DNA of 58,786 nt from Chara braunii. Taxonomy: Eukaryota; Streptophyta; Charophyceae; Charales; Characeae. Shown one piece after another: positions 10,831 through 21,783 of this stretch (position 1 is the first letter of the stretch; each line of letters starts with the position of its first letter). Made by a program: the position numbers and the translations under genes. The DNA is taken from the NCBI GenBank assembly GCA_003427395.1, contig BFEA01000026.1, forward strand, positions 2,074,563-2,133,348, read 5' to 3'. The notes under the pieces were generated by a model that saw nothing but the letters and a program-made list of their open reading frames with translations, was not told the origin of the DNA and made no database searches.

Positions 10831-11196
10831 TATGCCGGACCCGCCGGGATGGCGGTCTATGAGGATGGAGAAGAAAGGTTGACGAAGGAAGAGGTAGAGA
10901 GGGAGTTGGAAGGGACAACGGAACTCCGACGCAGACTCAACACCCACGTACTCCAAGATATGCAAAAGTGGAGAATGACAAAATAAAGACTGTAGCTGGG
11001 GTTTACCCCCAGCGGACTGACTAGACTGGACTGGACTGGACTGGACTGGTACCAACAATGGTACCAGGCAGGACTGGAATGGACTGAAACAGTATACGGT
11101 CTGTGGGGTCAGGCCACGGCCTGATCCCATTGGCCGAACTGGCAAATAGTCGAATAGACCCTAGCTGTAGGCCATGCCAGATACAGGCCGGCTGCA
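10831..11196 (-). repeat. 5' LTR of chromovirus
   Basis: This 366-bp block is homologous to 405-765. It ends CATA on the element strand next to the primer site and starts TGCAG at 11196, next to the TTCAG duplication. Confidence 0.88.
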
Positions 11197-11201
11197 TTCA
11201 G
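11197..11201. repeat. Target-site duplication TTCAG (right)
   Basis: Exact partner of 400-404. Confidence 0.75.
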
Positions 11202-11488
11202 GAACTCAAAAGTTAAAAATTTCTAGGGCGGGATACATATGTTCTACGTGACCCCCAAGGGCGCGGATCCAGCGGCCTAGGAGGCGGCCGAAGAGGCCGA
11301 CCGCGGGCCCGCGGCCGAGTTTCTGCGTGGCAGCCCCAGGCCCAGGCGGGGACGCGCGCGGGAAAACGGCGCTCGCGCGCGGTCGTCGCGCGTCGGCCTC
11401 TATGGCCCTATTAAAAAAAATAAAAAAATAAAAATTGGAGAGGTGTTTTTTGGTGTGTGAGAAAAAAAAATAAATAAATAAAAAAAAT

Positions 11489-11513
11489 AAATATTGATTG
11501 ATTGATAGTTTTT

Positions 11514-11584
<71 letters not shown>

Positions 11585-11622
11585 GTTGCTTGATTGATTG
11601 ATTGATTGATTCATTGGTTGGT
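11489..11622. repeat. (GATT)n tetranucleotide array
   Basis: Repeated gattgattg with occasional ggtt variants. Translations rich in Asn-Gln-Ser-Ile across it are artefacts of the repeat. Confidence 0.95.
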
Positions 11623-11665
11623 TGGGGAGGGGTCCTCCCTCCCCTCCCCCCGGCACACGCGCATA

Positions 11666-11666
<1 letters not shown>

Positions 11667-11713
<47 letters not shown>

Positions 11714-12652
11714 CACACTCAACGGAACGCATGTACACACACACACACACNNNNNNNNNNNNNNNNNNNNNNNNNNNNNNNNNNNNNNNNNNNNNNNNNN
11801 NNNNNNNNNNNNNNNNNNNNNNNNNNNNNNNNNNNNNNNNNNNNNNNNNNNNNNNNNNNNNNNNNNNNNNNNNNNNNNNNNNNNNNNNNNNNNNNNNNNN
11901 NNNNNNNNNNNNNNNNNNNNNNNNNNNNNNNNNNNNNNNNNNNNNNNNNNNNNNNNNNNNNNNNNNNNNNNNNNNNNNNNNNNNNNNNNNNNNNNNNNNN
12001 NNNNNNNNNNNNNNNNNNNNNNNNNNNNNNNNNNNNNNNNNNNNNNNNNNNNNNNNNNNNNNNNNNNNNNNNNNNNNNNNNNNNNNNNNNNNNNNNNNNN
12101 NNNNNNNNNNNNNNNNNNNNNNNNNNNNNNNNNNNNNNNNNNNNNNNNNNNNNNNNNNNNNNNNNNNNNNNNNNNNNNNNNNNNNNNNNNNNNNNNNNNN
12201 NNNNNNNNNNNNNNNNNNNNNNNNNNNNNNNNNNNNNNNNNNNNNNNNNNNNNNNNNNNNNNNNNNNNNNNNNNNNNNNNNNNNNNNNNNNNNNNNNNNN
12301 NNNNNNNNNNNNNNNNNNNNNNNNNNNNNNNNNNNNNNNNNNNNNNNNNNNNNNNNNNNNNNNNNNNNNNNNNNNNNNNNNNNNNNNNNNNNNNNNNNNN
12401 NNNNNNNNNNNNNNNNNNNNNNNNNNNNNNNNNNNNNNNNNNNNNNNNNNNNNNNNNNNNNNNNNNNNNNNNNNNNNNNNNNNNNNNNNNNNNNNNNNNN
12501 NNNNNNNNNNNNNNNNNNNNNNNNNNNNNNNNNNNNNNNNNNNNNNNNNNNNNNNNNNNNNNNNNNNNNNNNNNNNNNNNNNNNNNNNNNNNNNNNNNNN
12601 NNNNNNNNNNNNNNNNNNNNNNNNNNNNNNNNNNNNNNNNNNNNNNNNNNNN
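11667..12652. other. (CA)n run followed by 902-bp assembly gap
   Basis: CA repeats (11667-11750) lead straight into unknown bases from 11751 to 12652. The gap probably reflects the repeat. Confidence 0.95.
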
Positions 12653-12838
12653 CGATCGTAGGGTTTTGCAAGCCCTACAACCCCATATTTTTATTTTTAT
12701 TTTTACGTATTTTTAGGGGTATAAAAAAAATATGAAAAAAACAGTCCGCGAACAGTGTCTCATTGGCCGTGGCCGGGACTGACTTTTTCGGTCGCGGCGG
12801 CCGAATTGCCCACGGCCTAGGCCGCGGGTGTCACGTAG

Positions 12839-14442
12839 CATAGGTTCAAATTTTGTCAAAAAATATAAAATGTCTGTTTGTTTTCTTTCTTTCTCTTTTT
12901 TTCTTTTTTCTCCAGTTTAACAAAGGAATGTTCTCAATCTTTTTAAAAACCTTTAAAACAGGATGCAACCCAGAAGACAGGCCTCACCCTTCTGTTTTTC
13001 ATGGGGTCTAACGCCTCTGCAAAAGTTTGTCGGGAGCCATTCCATTTGTGTGAATGGCCCCGTCCACTGGTCCAACCAATCGGACGGACCATCCAATAAC
13101 AATTGGATTGGGAAACGGAGGGTTACACAAATTGCTAAGTCCACGACAAGGGACTAAAGGTGCTTACACAACTGCAACATAAGGATCAGGCCAAGTGAGG
13201 TGGTGGTGCAGTTGGGTAGGCTCGATGGGACGACAAACTATCTGCACCGGTGTGATTGGCAAGATAAGAGTTGATCGATTCAGTTCGTGGAGGAGAGCGG
13301 GATGTCTTTTTTTTTTCACTTTTTTTTTTTCATGTGCTGACGTTGGAAGGTTTTTGTTTTTGTCAAAACAAGTTGAGGTTTTTGGTGATCTTTGTCTGTT
13401 GAGTTGGTGGTGCAATTGTGATTTTATGTGAATGCCTGGATGCTAACATGGTGCATGTTTGTAAGAGTAAAATAAATTAATCAATCGGATGTAATATAAC
13501 TTAGAGAAAACGAAAGAATGTTTGGATACTCTAGTCAATTTGAAACCCTCAGAGCACTTCCCCATCCAGTTGTGCAAGGGGTTTACCGCACTTCCCTTCT
13601 AACGACCACGGACAACATGCTAACGAATGGGATGTCAGAGAGACTGTTGCCCAGATGAATAAGCCCTACATCTTCCCTAATGAATCGTATTGCTTTGGCT
13701 GTAGCCTTTCTACGTGTTATGGCTTTGTAATTTTTGAGACTTTGTTTCCCTCTTATTCATTGTTTTTGTCACAAATGAGTTAATTGCGATTCGTTGGGCA
13801 ACCATCCCTCATGCATGGCCCCAGATATAAAGATAGGTACCAGCACGAAGGCTTTGTTTTACCTTGTCTCTTGAATATAATTTCATTCCGATATCGAAGA
13901 CCCTTATAAACTTCAACAGACTTACAATGTTCATTTCTGGCAATAAATTGTATGACCTTTACGAGAGCAACATACACAAGGAATACCAAGAGAGATGACC
14001 CCGATTTTGGCACACAATAGATGCCCAACAAGATCTCACGCATATCCTCGCAGCCTTCCGGTGTAAAAAATGATAAAGAGGAATTATTAACATTACAAGC
14101 TGGATTAGAGCGATGACGGGATTTGCGCGCGGCCCACCAACAAACTGTTTGTTACATCACCTGGCTTGATCGTGAGCTAATGAATAGAACTCCTCGGCCT
14201 CCTTGTGCTTGTTATTCGGATGTACCTTTTGAACTTTGTATGTCATTTCTCATTTCACTCCAGGGCCTCGCATTTTCATCAGCCCTTGTTTTTCATAATT
14301 CGTACAAGTTTCTGTGGGAGAGGGTCTTTTCCAGAAGCGTCCACGAAAAAAATAGAACGCTCAGGGAACCCATAACATAAATTTTGCTTCCAATCTGGAA
14401 CTCGACCCTCACTTTCGTGAATTCATTGGCACATCCCCTTAA
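12839..14442. other. Unassigned, no gene recognised
   Basis: AT-rich sequence with small scattered open frames on both strands. None shows a recognisable domain. Poly-T runs occur at 13307-13330. Confidence 0.6.
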
Positions 14443-14640
14443 ACCACTAGTACCTTTGGCGCGTGGGAAAATAGCGGGCCTCCGGTGGGCCACCGAACTT
14501 TTCGGAGGTCGAAACGAAACGAAGGCCGCAGATCAGATTTATCAATGGCAGTCGTCGTCGGGCCCGGCCTCCGAATCTTTAGAAGTTAAGGAAAACAGCC
14601 AGTTTTCCCTATTTTCCCACGCGGGAAAGGTACTAGTGGT
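14443..14640. mobile_element. 198-bp MITE with TTAA target duplication
   Basis: Thirty-four-base inverted ends start ACCACTAGTACCTTT and continue CGCGTGGGAAAATAG, with three mismatches between arms. TTAA lies immediately outside both ends (14439-14442 and 14641-14644). A TTAA duplication is the hallmark of piggyBac-type transposases. The unit is far too short to code and must be mobilised in trans. Confidence 0.85.
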
Positions 14641-15068
14641 TTAAGCTCGTTTTGGACCGCCTTCAACACTCTGAGTCTCTGATAGAACAAGCATGGTAGG
14701 TGCGAGGCTATTTGTCACATAACAGAGGCTAAAACACATATGAATGAACTGCAAGAGAATTCAACGACCGGTCAAGAACGAGAAGAGAAACTTAAAGGAT
14801 ATTGTTTGCTATTCGACAATCTCAAATAGATGATGTTAACTATTGCCTCATCACTGATCGCTCTGCTGACGGAGGATTTCACACGGAAGACGAAGGAATG
14901 ACGCCTCTTTTATGGTCCTTATCAAACAACAAGGGTACATGTTGCAACTTTGCTCGCAAGAGATTGAGGAGGAAATGGAAGAAATGAGTCGGGGTGGTGG
15001 GTTCGAGGGTTTGGGGGGTGGGGTTCGGGGATTTGGGGGGTGGGGGTCGGGGGTGTTTTTAGACTCAC

Positions 15069-15560
15069 CTGTGTAGTGTTATTGATTGTGTTAATGCATT
15101 GCTGCTCGAACTTACAAACCTGTGAAAAAATATATATATATTCTTTCACCTGCATTTTGTTGGGGGTTACCTGAACTTACCTTTGTGATTCTTATTGAGG
15201 CTTTCGGTTTTGGTGGGTTGGTGGTAATCGGAATAAATACGGTTTGGGGGGGTTGGGGGTTTGTGGTGGGGTGTGGGTGGTTTTTGGGCTCACCAGTGCA
15301 CAGTTGTTGACACACTTGATGGATTGATGCTTAAGCTTTGAAAGCCTTCAGTAAAGTGTTTTTTTTTTTTTTTATAATGTTGGGGAAAGGGTTTAAATGA
15401 GGATGGGTGGGGAGCGTGTGGGGAGGGGGTCAGTTGTAGCGGGCCTAGGCGGTTATGGGGCTCACCTGTGTAGTGTTGTAGACGTCGTTGATGGAATGTT
15501 GTTGCTCCTTTGTAAGGCTTGCATAGTTTTTTGTCGTTCTTCTTTTTTGTTTCCTGTTTT
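15069..15560 (-). other. Three mini-exon-like modules
   Basis: Three similar segments of about 51 bp end in ACAACACTACACAG or a close variant, followed by GTGAGYC, a good splice donor. They are preceded by a pyrimidine-rich stretch and AG. The clearest (15069-15119) is 51 bp and stays in phase, reading VCKFEQQCINTINNTTQ. The others end at about 15293 and 15466. C-rich intron-like sequence separates them. The same arrangement is kept in the right arm (34890-35910). Whether they were ever spliced is unknown. Confidence 0.45.
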
Positions 15561-15599
15561 GTCATGTTACTAACCTCATTACAGTTTGCTTTTTTTTCA

Positions 15600-16103
15600 C
15601 TTATGCTTTGTTACGTTGGCCGTTGTTTGGATACCTGTTGTGTGTGTGTCAAACTTTGCATACTTGTTTCCCGCTCACCACAATTTTTCCTTTCTGCACA
15701 AGAAGTATTTTTTCTCAGATGTCAAGAGAGATGCAATTTTGCGTAAAATATGACTGCGATATTGCTCGAAAGGGAGGTGTTTTTGATCTGGTTACCTTAA
15801 GAATGTGACTCCCAGCATCTTACCGACATACTCCAATGAGTTTGTGTCACATACAGTAGTTGTTTTGCTATCTATCTCAAATTGTTTGTCCCTGTTCTCC
15901 AAGTGTAGGACTTGGTGAGCAACCTCCTTAGGTTTGAATGATCGTAATGTATCCCACCATGGGTTGACATTGTGAATTGTTGGTTGTGCACTGTGTGCTT
16001 TGTTTTCGAGTATGAGTGAATGAATATCATTCACTCGGTCATTTCTATATTCCGCCAATATCCGTTCTTTCGTTTTTTGCCTTTGGTAGTAAAAAAAACT
16101 CAA
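15600..16103 (-). pseudogene. Conserved Helitron-tail coding-like segment, unknown
   Basis: A minus-strand frame (16103-15792) includes ILENKAHSAQPTIHNVNPWW and LHLENRDKQFEIDSKTTT. Farther on (about 15740-15640) comes KIVVSGKQVCKVCHTHNR, followed by a GT. The right arm encodes a similar peptide series at 34280-34760. No family was recognised. It could be a Helitron accessory domain or captured host exons. Confidence 0.45.
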
Positions 16104-16819
16104 AATTGAGAAGGTTATTTACGACTTCAATATGGTTTTGTTGACTATGAATGTGTCATTGGTCACATCTATCAATGGCATGAGTGAGGGATGGGGGTTT
16201 GTATCATAAGTTATTTTTTAGGATGAGGTCTAAGTATGATGTAAATGTGTGTCAATGTTGTTTTGTGAGGAAGGGGAGTGAGGTGGAGCTAGGAAGTTAG
16301 TTTGTTCAACTTTGATTTCATTTTTATTGGTGTGCGAGAGTTTGTTTGCAATTTGGGTTTGGGTAGTGGGATAAGGCAGTGCACCGTCTTCCATCTTTGT
16401 GTTGTGCGAGTTTGTTCCTTTAAGTGTTTTTTTTTCCTATTCTTCTTAGGAGTGTCACTTGTGTTTCCTGATCAAGTGTATTGAGGTAGTGTTCCTGCAT
16501 GTGAATGATTGAGTTCTAATGGAGGATAGGAATCAGGTTCTTTTCAGGTTCCTTTGTCTTTGTGGTCGGTGGAAGGGAGCGTGAATGTGGGGTTAAATTT
16601 TTGTGTTGTGTCTTCAGTTTATTATTCTTGTGTCGTCGTGGTTGTCAACTTTGTAGTTTTTTGTCACATCCCCAATAATTGTTTTGTAGATACGGATCGT
16701 GGGTTGTGGTTGGCTTGGTCTGCATCCTTCCTCTTGCGCTTGTAGGTGGCTAAGAGTGTGTTGTCTGTCTTCAGAGTCAAATCTGCATCACAACATGACT
16801 CAAAAACGGAAAGTTAGTT

Positions 16820-18420
16820 TATCTCAAAACTTCTTTGTGGACGACATTCCGAGTTTTTTTGGAGTTGTCAAGCAAGTACACACAAACATCAGATGGATGG
16901 TCTGTGCGAGAGAGCGCAACATACAGTTACCTTTGCGAAATACAGGTTTGTGCAAGAATATTCTTGCACGTTGGGTGCTTTGCTGTTGCGATTTATTTAT
17001 TGTGATTGCTTATGCGAGTCAGATTGGGAATTGTTTTCATTGCCAATGCAATTCCGTTTTCTCATCACATTGACCGCTAATCAAAATTCTTAGCTCTGTC
17101 ATCTCCTCTCCTGTTACCAAATGAACGACTTTCAAGCGGTGGTTGCCAATCATTTCACTCACCACGAATATGCTGCTATTGCAAAGACTATGTGGCGCAA
17201 CAGTGGCGGATCCAAGTTTCTGAGCATCATGATGGGTACTCCATTTTTCAAGCTTAACTTTTGTAATGGTGGTCGTGATTCATTAATTGAGTTCAAAAAT
17301 TTGAGGAAGACTTCAAGTTTATCATTTTCGTCAAGGCATTCATCCACTCCATAACATAAAATCTCTTCACCCGGGAATTGATGAAAAAGTTAATTATTGA
17401 TTTATTTTGTTTCGTCATTTTTCGAACAGAGAATCATTCTTTTGGCAATTCATTATTTGTCAAGAGCATTTTGGGCAAGGTTGGGGTATGTCCATGCGAT
17501 GACATCTTCCGCACTGTCTTCCATGCAAATGTCGGTAGGCAATTCAATGGTTCTTTTATCGTCCTTATTTACTTGTTCGTGATATTCATCCGCGACTTTC
17601 AAGAGTCACGATGCAAAGTTCATTATTGTCTCGTCTCCTGAGCGAGACATTGCTCGCATGTTTTCTTTGAGTTTCAGGGTTTCGAAGGCGGTCCATAGGG
17701 GCGAGCTATTGACGGAGACTTTCACTTGTTGAACTTTTGTACTCTCCGNGATTATTAGGAGCAATTGCCTGAATTCCCCCACCAACACCACGACTTTGCC
17801 TGCGAATGGTAAGTCTGCGTCACAATGATCTTTCAACGTATGGTCCAAAGCCTCCAAGACATGTCGATGGTTCTTTGGTGCTTCATCCCATACAATTAGA
17901 TCGAATTTCTTCATTAGTTGAGCTAATATTGTTGCGATTCCGCTGAATGCAACGACTAGGGCCATATTTTTTTCTAAGAGGGCACCTGCGAGGATGCTAT
18001 TAATACAAAATGTTTTTTCTGTCCTTGCAGGTGCATCGAAGAATTTCCCCAAGGGCTCGAAATTTTTTATTGCATCGCTACTTGATGCACAAACCTTTTT
18101 TGGGGCGGTCTGAGGCATGTTGTTTTCGTTTCCCACGTGTGTTTGAGATGTGACACATCGTATGACAATTTGTTACGCAATTCTCGTAGCAATCTACTCA
18201 ATGTTCTTTGTGACTCCAAATGTTTTGCAAACTCTATCCGCCTGGGTAGAATGTCGAATGTTGTAGGTTCGCAAACTGAGTCCCCTTCCTTGCAATAATA
18301 TTCCATGTTCAAAATTATCATTGCCCTAAAAACTTATTATCACACTGAGTTGACCCGAAATGCATGTTTGTAATCCTCCCATAGCTTTAGGCAGTGGACC
18401 TGCAAAAATGTCTTTAGGTC
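16820..18420 (-). pseudogene. PIF1-like helicase of Helitron, left arm
   Basis: Helicase motifs are clear: DLIVWDEAPKNHRHVLEALD (motif II), FAGKVVVLVGEFRQLL (motif III), ENMRA, the NSINESRPPLQKLSLKNGVP block before MLRNLD, and at the end the codons for NVVYKEV near 16830. In active PIF1-type Helitron helicases this unwinds DNA during rolling-circle transposition. Walker A is ruined (ARTEKT where GGTGKT is expected), and the segment between motifs I and II, which normally holds TAHSRFKIP, is missing. Stops occur at 17606 and elsewhere. The single N at 17749 falls in this frame. Confidence 0.88.
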
Positions 18421-18529
18421 TGCAATGTTTCAGAATATGAGCAGGTTGCCATTTTTTTGCAGAGTTGGTTCGGCATTTCATAGTGCGCAATGTCTTGTAA
18501 GTGTCGGTCCCATTCCTGGTCGTCGTTTA

Positions 18530-19024
18530 GGAGACTAAGAACTTGACGCGTTTTTTGAAGTATTTCGTGAATTTCTTTGTTCATCGTTCTTAGTTCTTCG
18601 TAAGACCTGCTGCCTCTCGAGTGTTCTTGTGTTAAAACTTCTCAAAAGCATACGAAGGTAGAATATATCCTCCTGTTGTGCTAGGGTTTGATACAAATTT
18701 TTAATTTTTTGAACCTTTTTTTTGCATTTTTTGCCCATGGCTCCCAATGATCTTTCTTGCATATGTGTGAAGCAACGATATTGTTGTACATACTTCGTTC
18801 TTCTTTTGGCAAATGAGAGTTTTGTTTGTTTAATTTCATCCAAGCAGTCAATTTTGTTGGCAGTGACCCGTTCTCTGTGATTTTTTTTGCATTTTTTTGC
18901 CTAAAGTAAACAGTTCGTTCCTTATGAAGGTGAACAGGGAGCTTTTCCATGTTGGATAAGCCTCAGTTATGTTGAACGCAAACATGCTCCAACATGCCTC
19001 CGATGAACGGATCTCAAATCTTGG
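18530..19024 (-). pseudogene. Helitron Rep-helicase linker, left arm
   Basis: Frames on the minus strand encode KLPVHLHKERTVYFRQ, LTAWMKLNKQNSHLPKEERS and YLRMLLRSFNTRTLE. These match the conserved linker between Rep and helicase in plant Helitrons (LPVHL..Q.V.F, LTAWF..N, YYLRMLL). Frames shift at about 18680 and 18840. The same order appears in the right arm (20700-21130). Confidence 0.8.
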
Positions 19025-19054
19025 TACATAATCGTTTCATTATTTTTTTCCTTA

Positions 19055-19758
19055 TCATTTTTTTTCGCCCATCATTGCACGATCCTTGTCTTTGAACACA
19101 TATTTGTATAAATACTTTATGCATGACACATTCACACACTCCTCAATATTGATGTGAGAGTCAAAATGTAATAGCAAATACGGATTGTAAGGCACGACGC
19201 GTGTGTTATTGTATTCGTCACTTGCGATGTTGATTGCCGAGCCTCCATCATCGAGGCATAAACGTCGGTACTTGGGGTAGTTGTCGTTGTCTACCCAAAC
19301 AGTTTCGTCGGGGAATGTTTTTGAAAATCCTCGTGTGCAGTCGTCGTTTTCGGTGCAATATGATATCGGGTCCTTTTTTCCACACTTGAGGTGCATCATG
19401 ATCCTTTCCATTTTTTTGTGGAGTTCCCCTTTTGTCGGTATCTCTGCGGAGACGAATCGGTTAATGTCATCTTAATTTTTAGGGTTATCTTTCTCATCAA
19501 GGACAATTAACATGTGCGTATGTGGCAAACCCTTCTTTAGAAACTCTTTTACATACAAATATGTCAGTACACATCAAGGACAATCAACATGTGCGTATGT
19601 GGCGAACCCCTCTTTTGCAACTCTATGATATAAAAGTGTGTCACTACTTCACCGAAGATTTGTTTGTCCATAATTTGTGATTTTAGTTTTTTAAATTTCC
19701 CGTTCAAAACACGTGCAACAATATGAAATTTGTCTAATGCACATTGCCCTTGCAGCAA
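19055..19758 (-). pseudogene. Helitron Rep (HUH nuclease) domain, left arm
   Basis: The first part (19758-19564) has FGEVVTHFYIIELQKRGSPH and then the HUH pair in PHTHML. After a local tandem duplication (19500-19600) the second part (19411-19055) has KDPISYCTENDDCTRGF, WVDNDNYPKYRR, VVPYNPYLLLHFDSHINIEE and IKYLYKYVF, the segment with the catalytic tyrosines. Rep nicks DNA to start rolling-circle transposition. The frame is interrupted, so it is not functional. Confidence 0.88.
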
Positions 19759-19811
19759 AGCATTCTGAATTTCGGGTCATTTCGTATTGCAGGTCATTTT
19801 AATGAAAGGTC

Positions 19812-19841
19812 ATGGCAATTTGCAGGAAGATGGGAAAACCC
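19812..19841. repeat. Centre of a large inverted repeat
   Basis: Thirty unpaired bases separate two arms that read GACCTTTCATTA outward in both directions. The arms stay homologous for over 1.3 kb on the right before the 10.3-kb insertion and for about 4.9 kb overall on the left. Local identity is roughly 83-88% by eye. Confidence 0.88.
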
Positions 19842-21170
19842 GACCTTTCATTATCATGACCTTCAACATCAAATGACTCGGAATTTAGAATGTTTTGTTG
19901 TCGGGACAAAGTGCATCACATAAACTTGATATTGTTGCACGTGTTTTAAACGGAAAATTAAAAAAACAAAAATCAGAAATTACGGACAAACAGATCTTCG
20001 GTAAAGTAGTGACACACTTGTATGTCCTAGAGTTCCAAAAGAGGGGTTCGCCAATCCTCACATGTTGATTATCATTGACGAGTAGTGACATACTTGTATG
20101 TCAAAAAGTTTCAAAAGAGGGGTTTCCCACATACGCACATGTTGATTATCCTTGATGAGAAAGACAAACCTAAAACAGGAGATCACATGAACTGATTGGT
20201 CTCCGCAGAGATACCGACAAAAGGCGAACTCCGCAAAAAAATGGAAAGGAAAATGATGCACCTCAAATGCGAAAAAAAGACCCGACATCATTGTGCACCG
20301 AAAACGGCTATTGCACACGAAGATTTCCGAAAACATTCACCAACGAAACTGTTTGGGTTGACAACGACAACTACCCGAAGTATCGTCATCGATGCCTCGA
20401 TAATGGAGGCTCGACAATCGACATCATAGATGACGAATACGATAACTCACGCGTCGTGCCGTACAATCCGTATTTGCTATTGCATTTTGACTGCCACATA
20501 AATGTTGAGGACTGTGCGAATGAGTCACGCATATAATACTTATACAAATATGTGTTCAAAGGCGGGGATCGTGCAATGGTGGACGACAAAAGTGACAAGC
20601 ACAAAAATGATAAAACCATCATCTACCAAGAATTGAGATTCGCCGATTCATCAGAGACATCTTGGAGCATGTTTGCGTTCAACATAACTGAGGCCTATCC
20701 ATCACAGAAAGATTCCTTGTTTACCTTCATAAGAAACGAACTGCTTACTTTAGGCAGGAAAATGCAAAAAAAAATCACAGAGGACGGGTCACCGCTAACA
20801 AAATTTACTGTCTGTATGAAATTAAACAAACAAAACTTTCATCTGCCAAAAGAAGAACGAAGCATGTACAACGATATCATTGCTTCACACATATGCAAGA
20901 AAAATCATTGGGAGCCATGAGCAGGAAATGCAAAAAAAGGTTGAAAAAAATTGTAAAAGTGTATCAAACCCTAGCACAACAGGAGGATATATTCTACCTT
21001 CGTATGCTTTTGAGAAGTTTTGACACAAGAACACTCGAGAGGCACCAGGTCTTACGAAGATTTAAGAACGATGAACAATTAAACTCACGAAACGTTTCAA
21101 AAAACGTGCCAAGTTCTTGGTCTCCTAAACGACGATTAGGAATGAGATCGACACCAACAAGACATTGCGC
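19842..21170 (+). pseudogene. Helitron Rep and linker, right arm part 1
   Basis: Plus-strand frames repeat the left arm: ELRKKMERKMMHLKCEK, WVDNDNYPKYRHRCLDNGG, VVPYNPYLLLHFDCHINVED, YLYKYVFKGGDRAM, KLNKQNFHLPKEERS and YLRMLLRSFDTRTLE. The HUH motif region (about 20030-20080) is mutated. One stop lies directly before YLYKYV. The homology stops at 21170, in the middle of the codons for QDIA. The next codons are found at 31465 onward, so part 1 and part 2 were once contiguous. Confidence 0.87.
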
Positions 21171-21783
21171 TGTCGAGCGCATCGGTCCAGTACCGCACCA
21201 GGGCAGCGCAGGACCCTCCCGGCCGCGTCACGCAGGAGTTGTTTGAAATCCTTCGTCGCAAATCACACATGTGGTGCTTCCTTAAGCTGCTCCGGGCGAG
21301 TGCGCCAGCCATACCTCTCGCGAGCCCCTACAACAGGATAGGGCCTACGTGAGGCACGACTTACCTACACCTTACGGGAGTCGTCACCTCCCTTCGGTGG
21401 GCGTATCCCCGCCTAGCTACCAGTCCACAGTACGAAAGTTGATCAGTTGCAATCGTAGAGGTGGACCAGCCGAGGGCGTTTGTCGTTCGCTGTAGCATAG
21501 GAGGTACGCGTGGTAATACGCCTCTATCGGACCCGCACGCGAATCGGCATCATGGGGGGCTGAAGTCCCAAGCGCGGCTCGTCATCGGTCGACTGGGACG
21601 CATCCCACACACCACGCGCACACCACTTTACGAACACAAAAATAAAACCCACACACACACATACGAAACAATACAACATAAACAATGCGACAACGCTCCT
21701 AGCCCCTCGGTAGCCGTCCCATAACTTTCCAAATGCAGAATTCGGATAGGCGTTGTGCATAAGACTTAATATGAAACCGCGCG

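Larger units (their letters stand above)
405..11196 (-). mobile_element. Complete, inactivated Ty3/gypsy chromovirus
   Basis: This is a minus-strand LTR retrotransposon. Read on that strand it has a 5' LTR (11196-10831), a PBS with the plant initiator-tRNA pattern TGGTATCAGAGC (10829-10818), a 2-kb leader, gag with a CCHC knuckle, aspartic protease, RT, RNase H, integrase with H2C2 finger and DD-E core, a chromodomain, and a 3' LTR (765-405). TTCAG flanks both ends. The LTRs differ at roughly 13-14% of aligned positions by eye, so the insertion is old. The coding region is broken by stops, frameshifts and a MITE at 2251-2761, and the RT catalytic motif reads YLND. A chromodomain after integrase defines the chromovirus branch. 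The element cannot be autonomous as it stands. Confidence 0.93.
11244..12838. mobile_element. hAT-like element interrupted by assembly gap
   Basis: The inverted ends match at 12 of 13 positions (CTACGTGACCCCC at left; the right end complements to CTACGTGACACCC). Flanking 8-mers CATATGTT (11236-11243) and CATAGGTT (12839-12846) match at 7 of 8. The arms are rich in GGCC/CCGCGG motifs and the right side has the same ctacaaccccatattttt core sequence as the MITEs at 2251 and 35162. The middle is simple sequence plus 902 Ns, so coding capacity cannot be judged. Confidence 0.7.
14938..19811 (-). mobile_element. Helitron-derived sequence, left (minus) arm
   Basis: Read on the minus strand this arm carries a Helitron Rep (HUH) region (19758-19055), a linker (18950-18530), a PIF1-like helicase (18420-16820) and a 1.9-kb tail. 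It is the continuous arm of a large inverted duplication whose other arm is 19842-21170 plus 31461-35997. All coding parts are broken by stops. Typical Helitron termini (5' TC, 3' hairpin with CTRR) were not located, so the boundaries are limits of homology, not element ends. Relative to the right arm it lacks about 450 bp (right-arm 33798-34251). Confidence 0.8.

Noticed and set aside
11400-12735. Three long open frames (350-420 codons) on both strands
   Set aside because: They run through 902 unknown bases and through GATT/CA repeats; the translated part is repeat-derived.
14384-14644. 86-codon plus frame
   Set aside because: It lies inside and across the TTAA MITE and has no domain.
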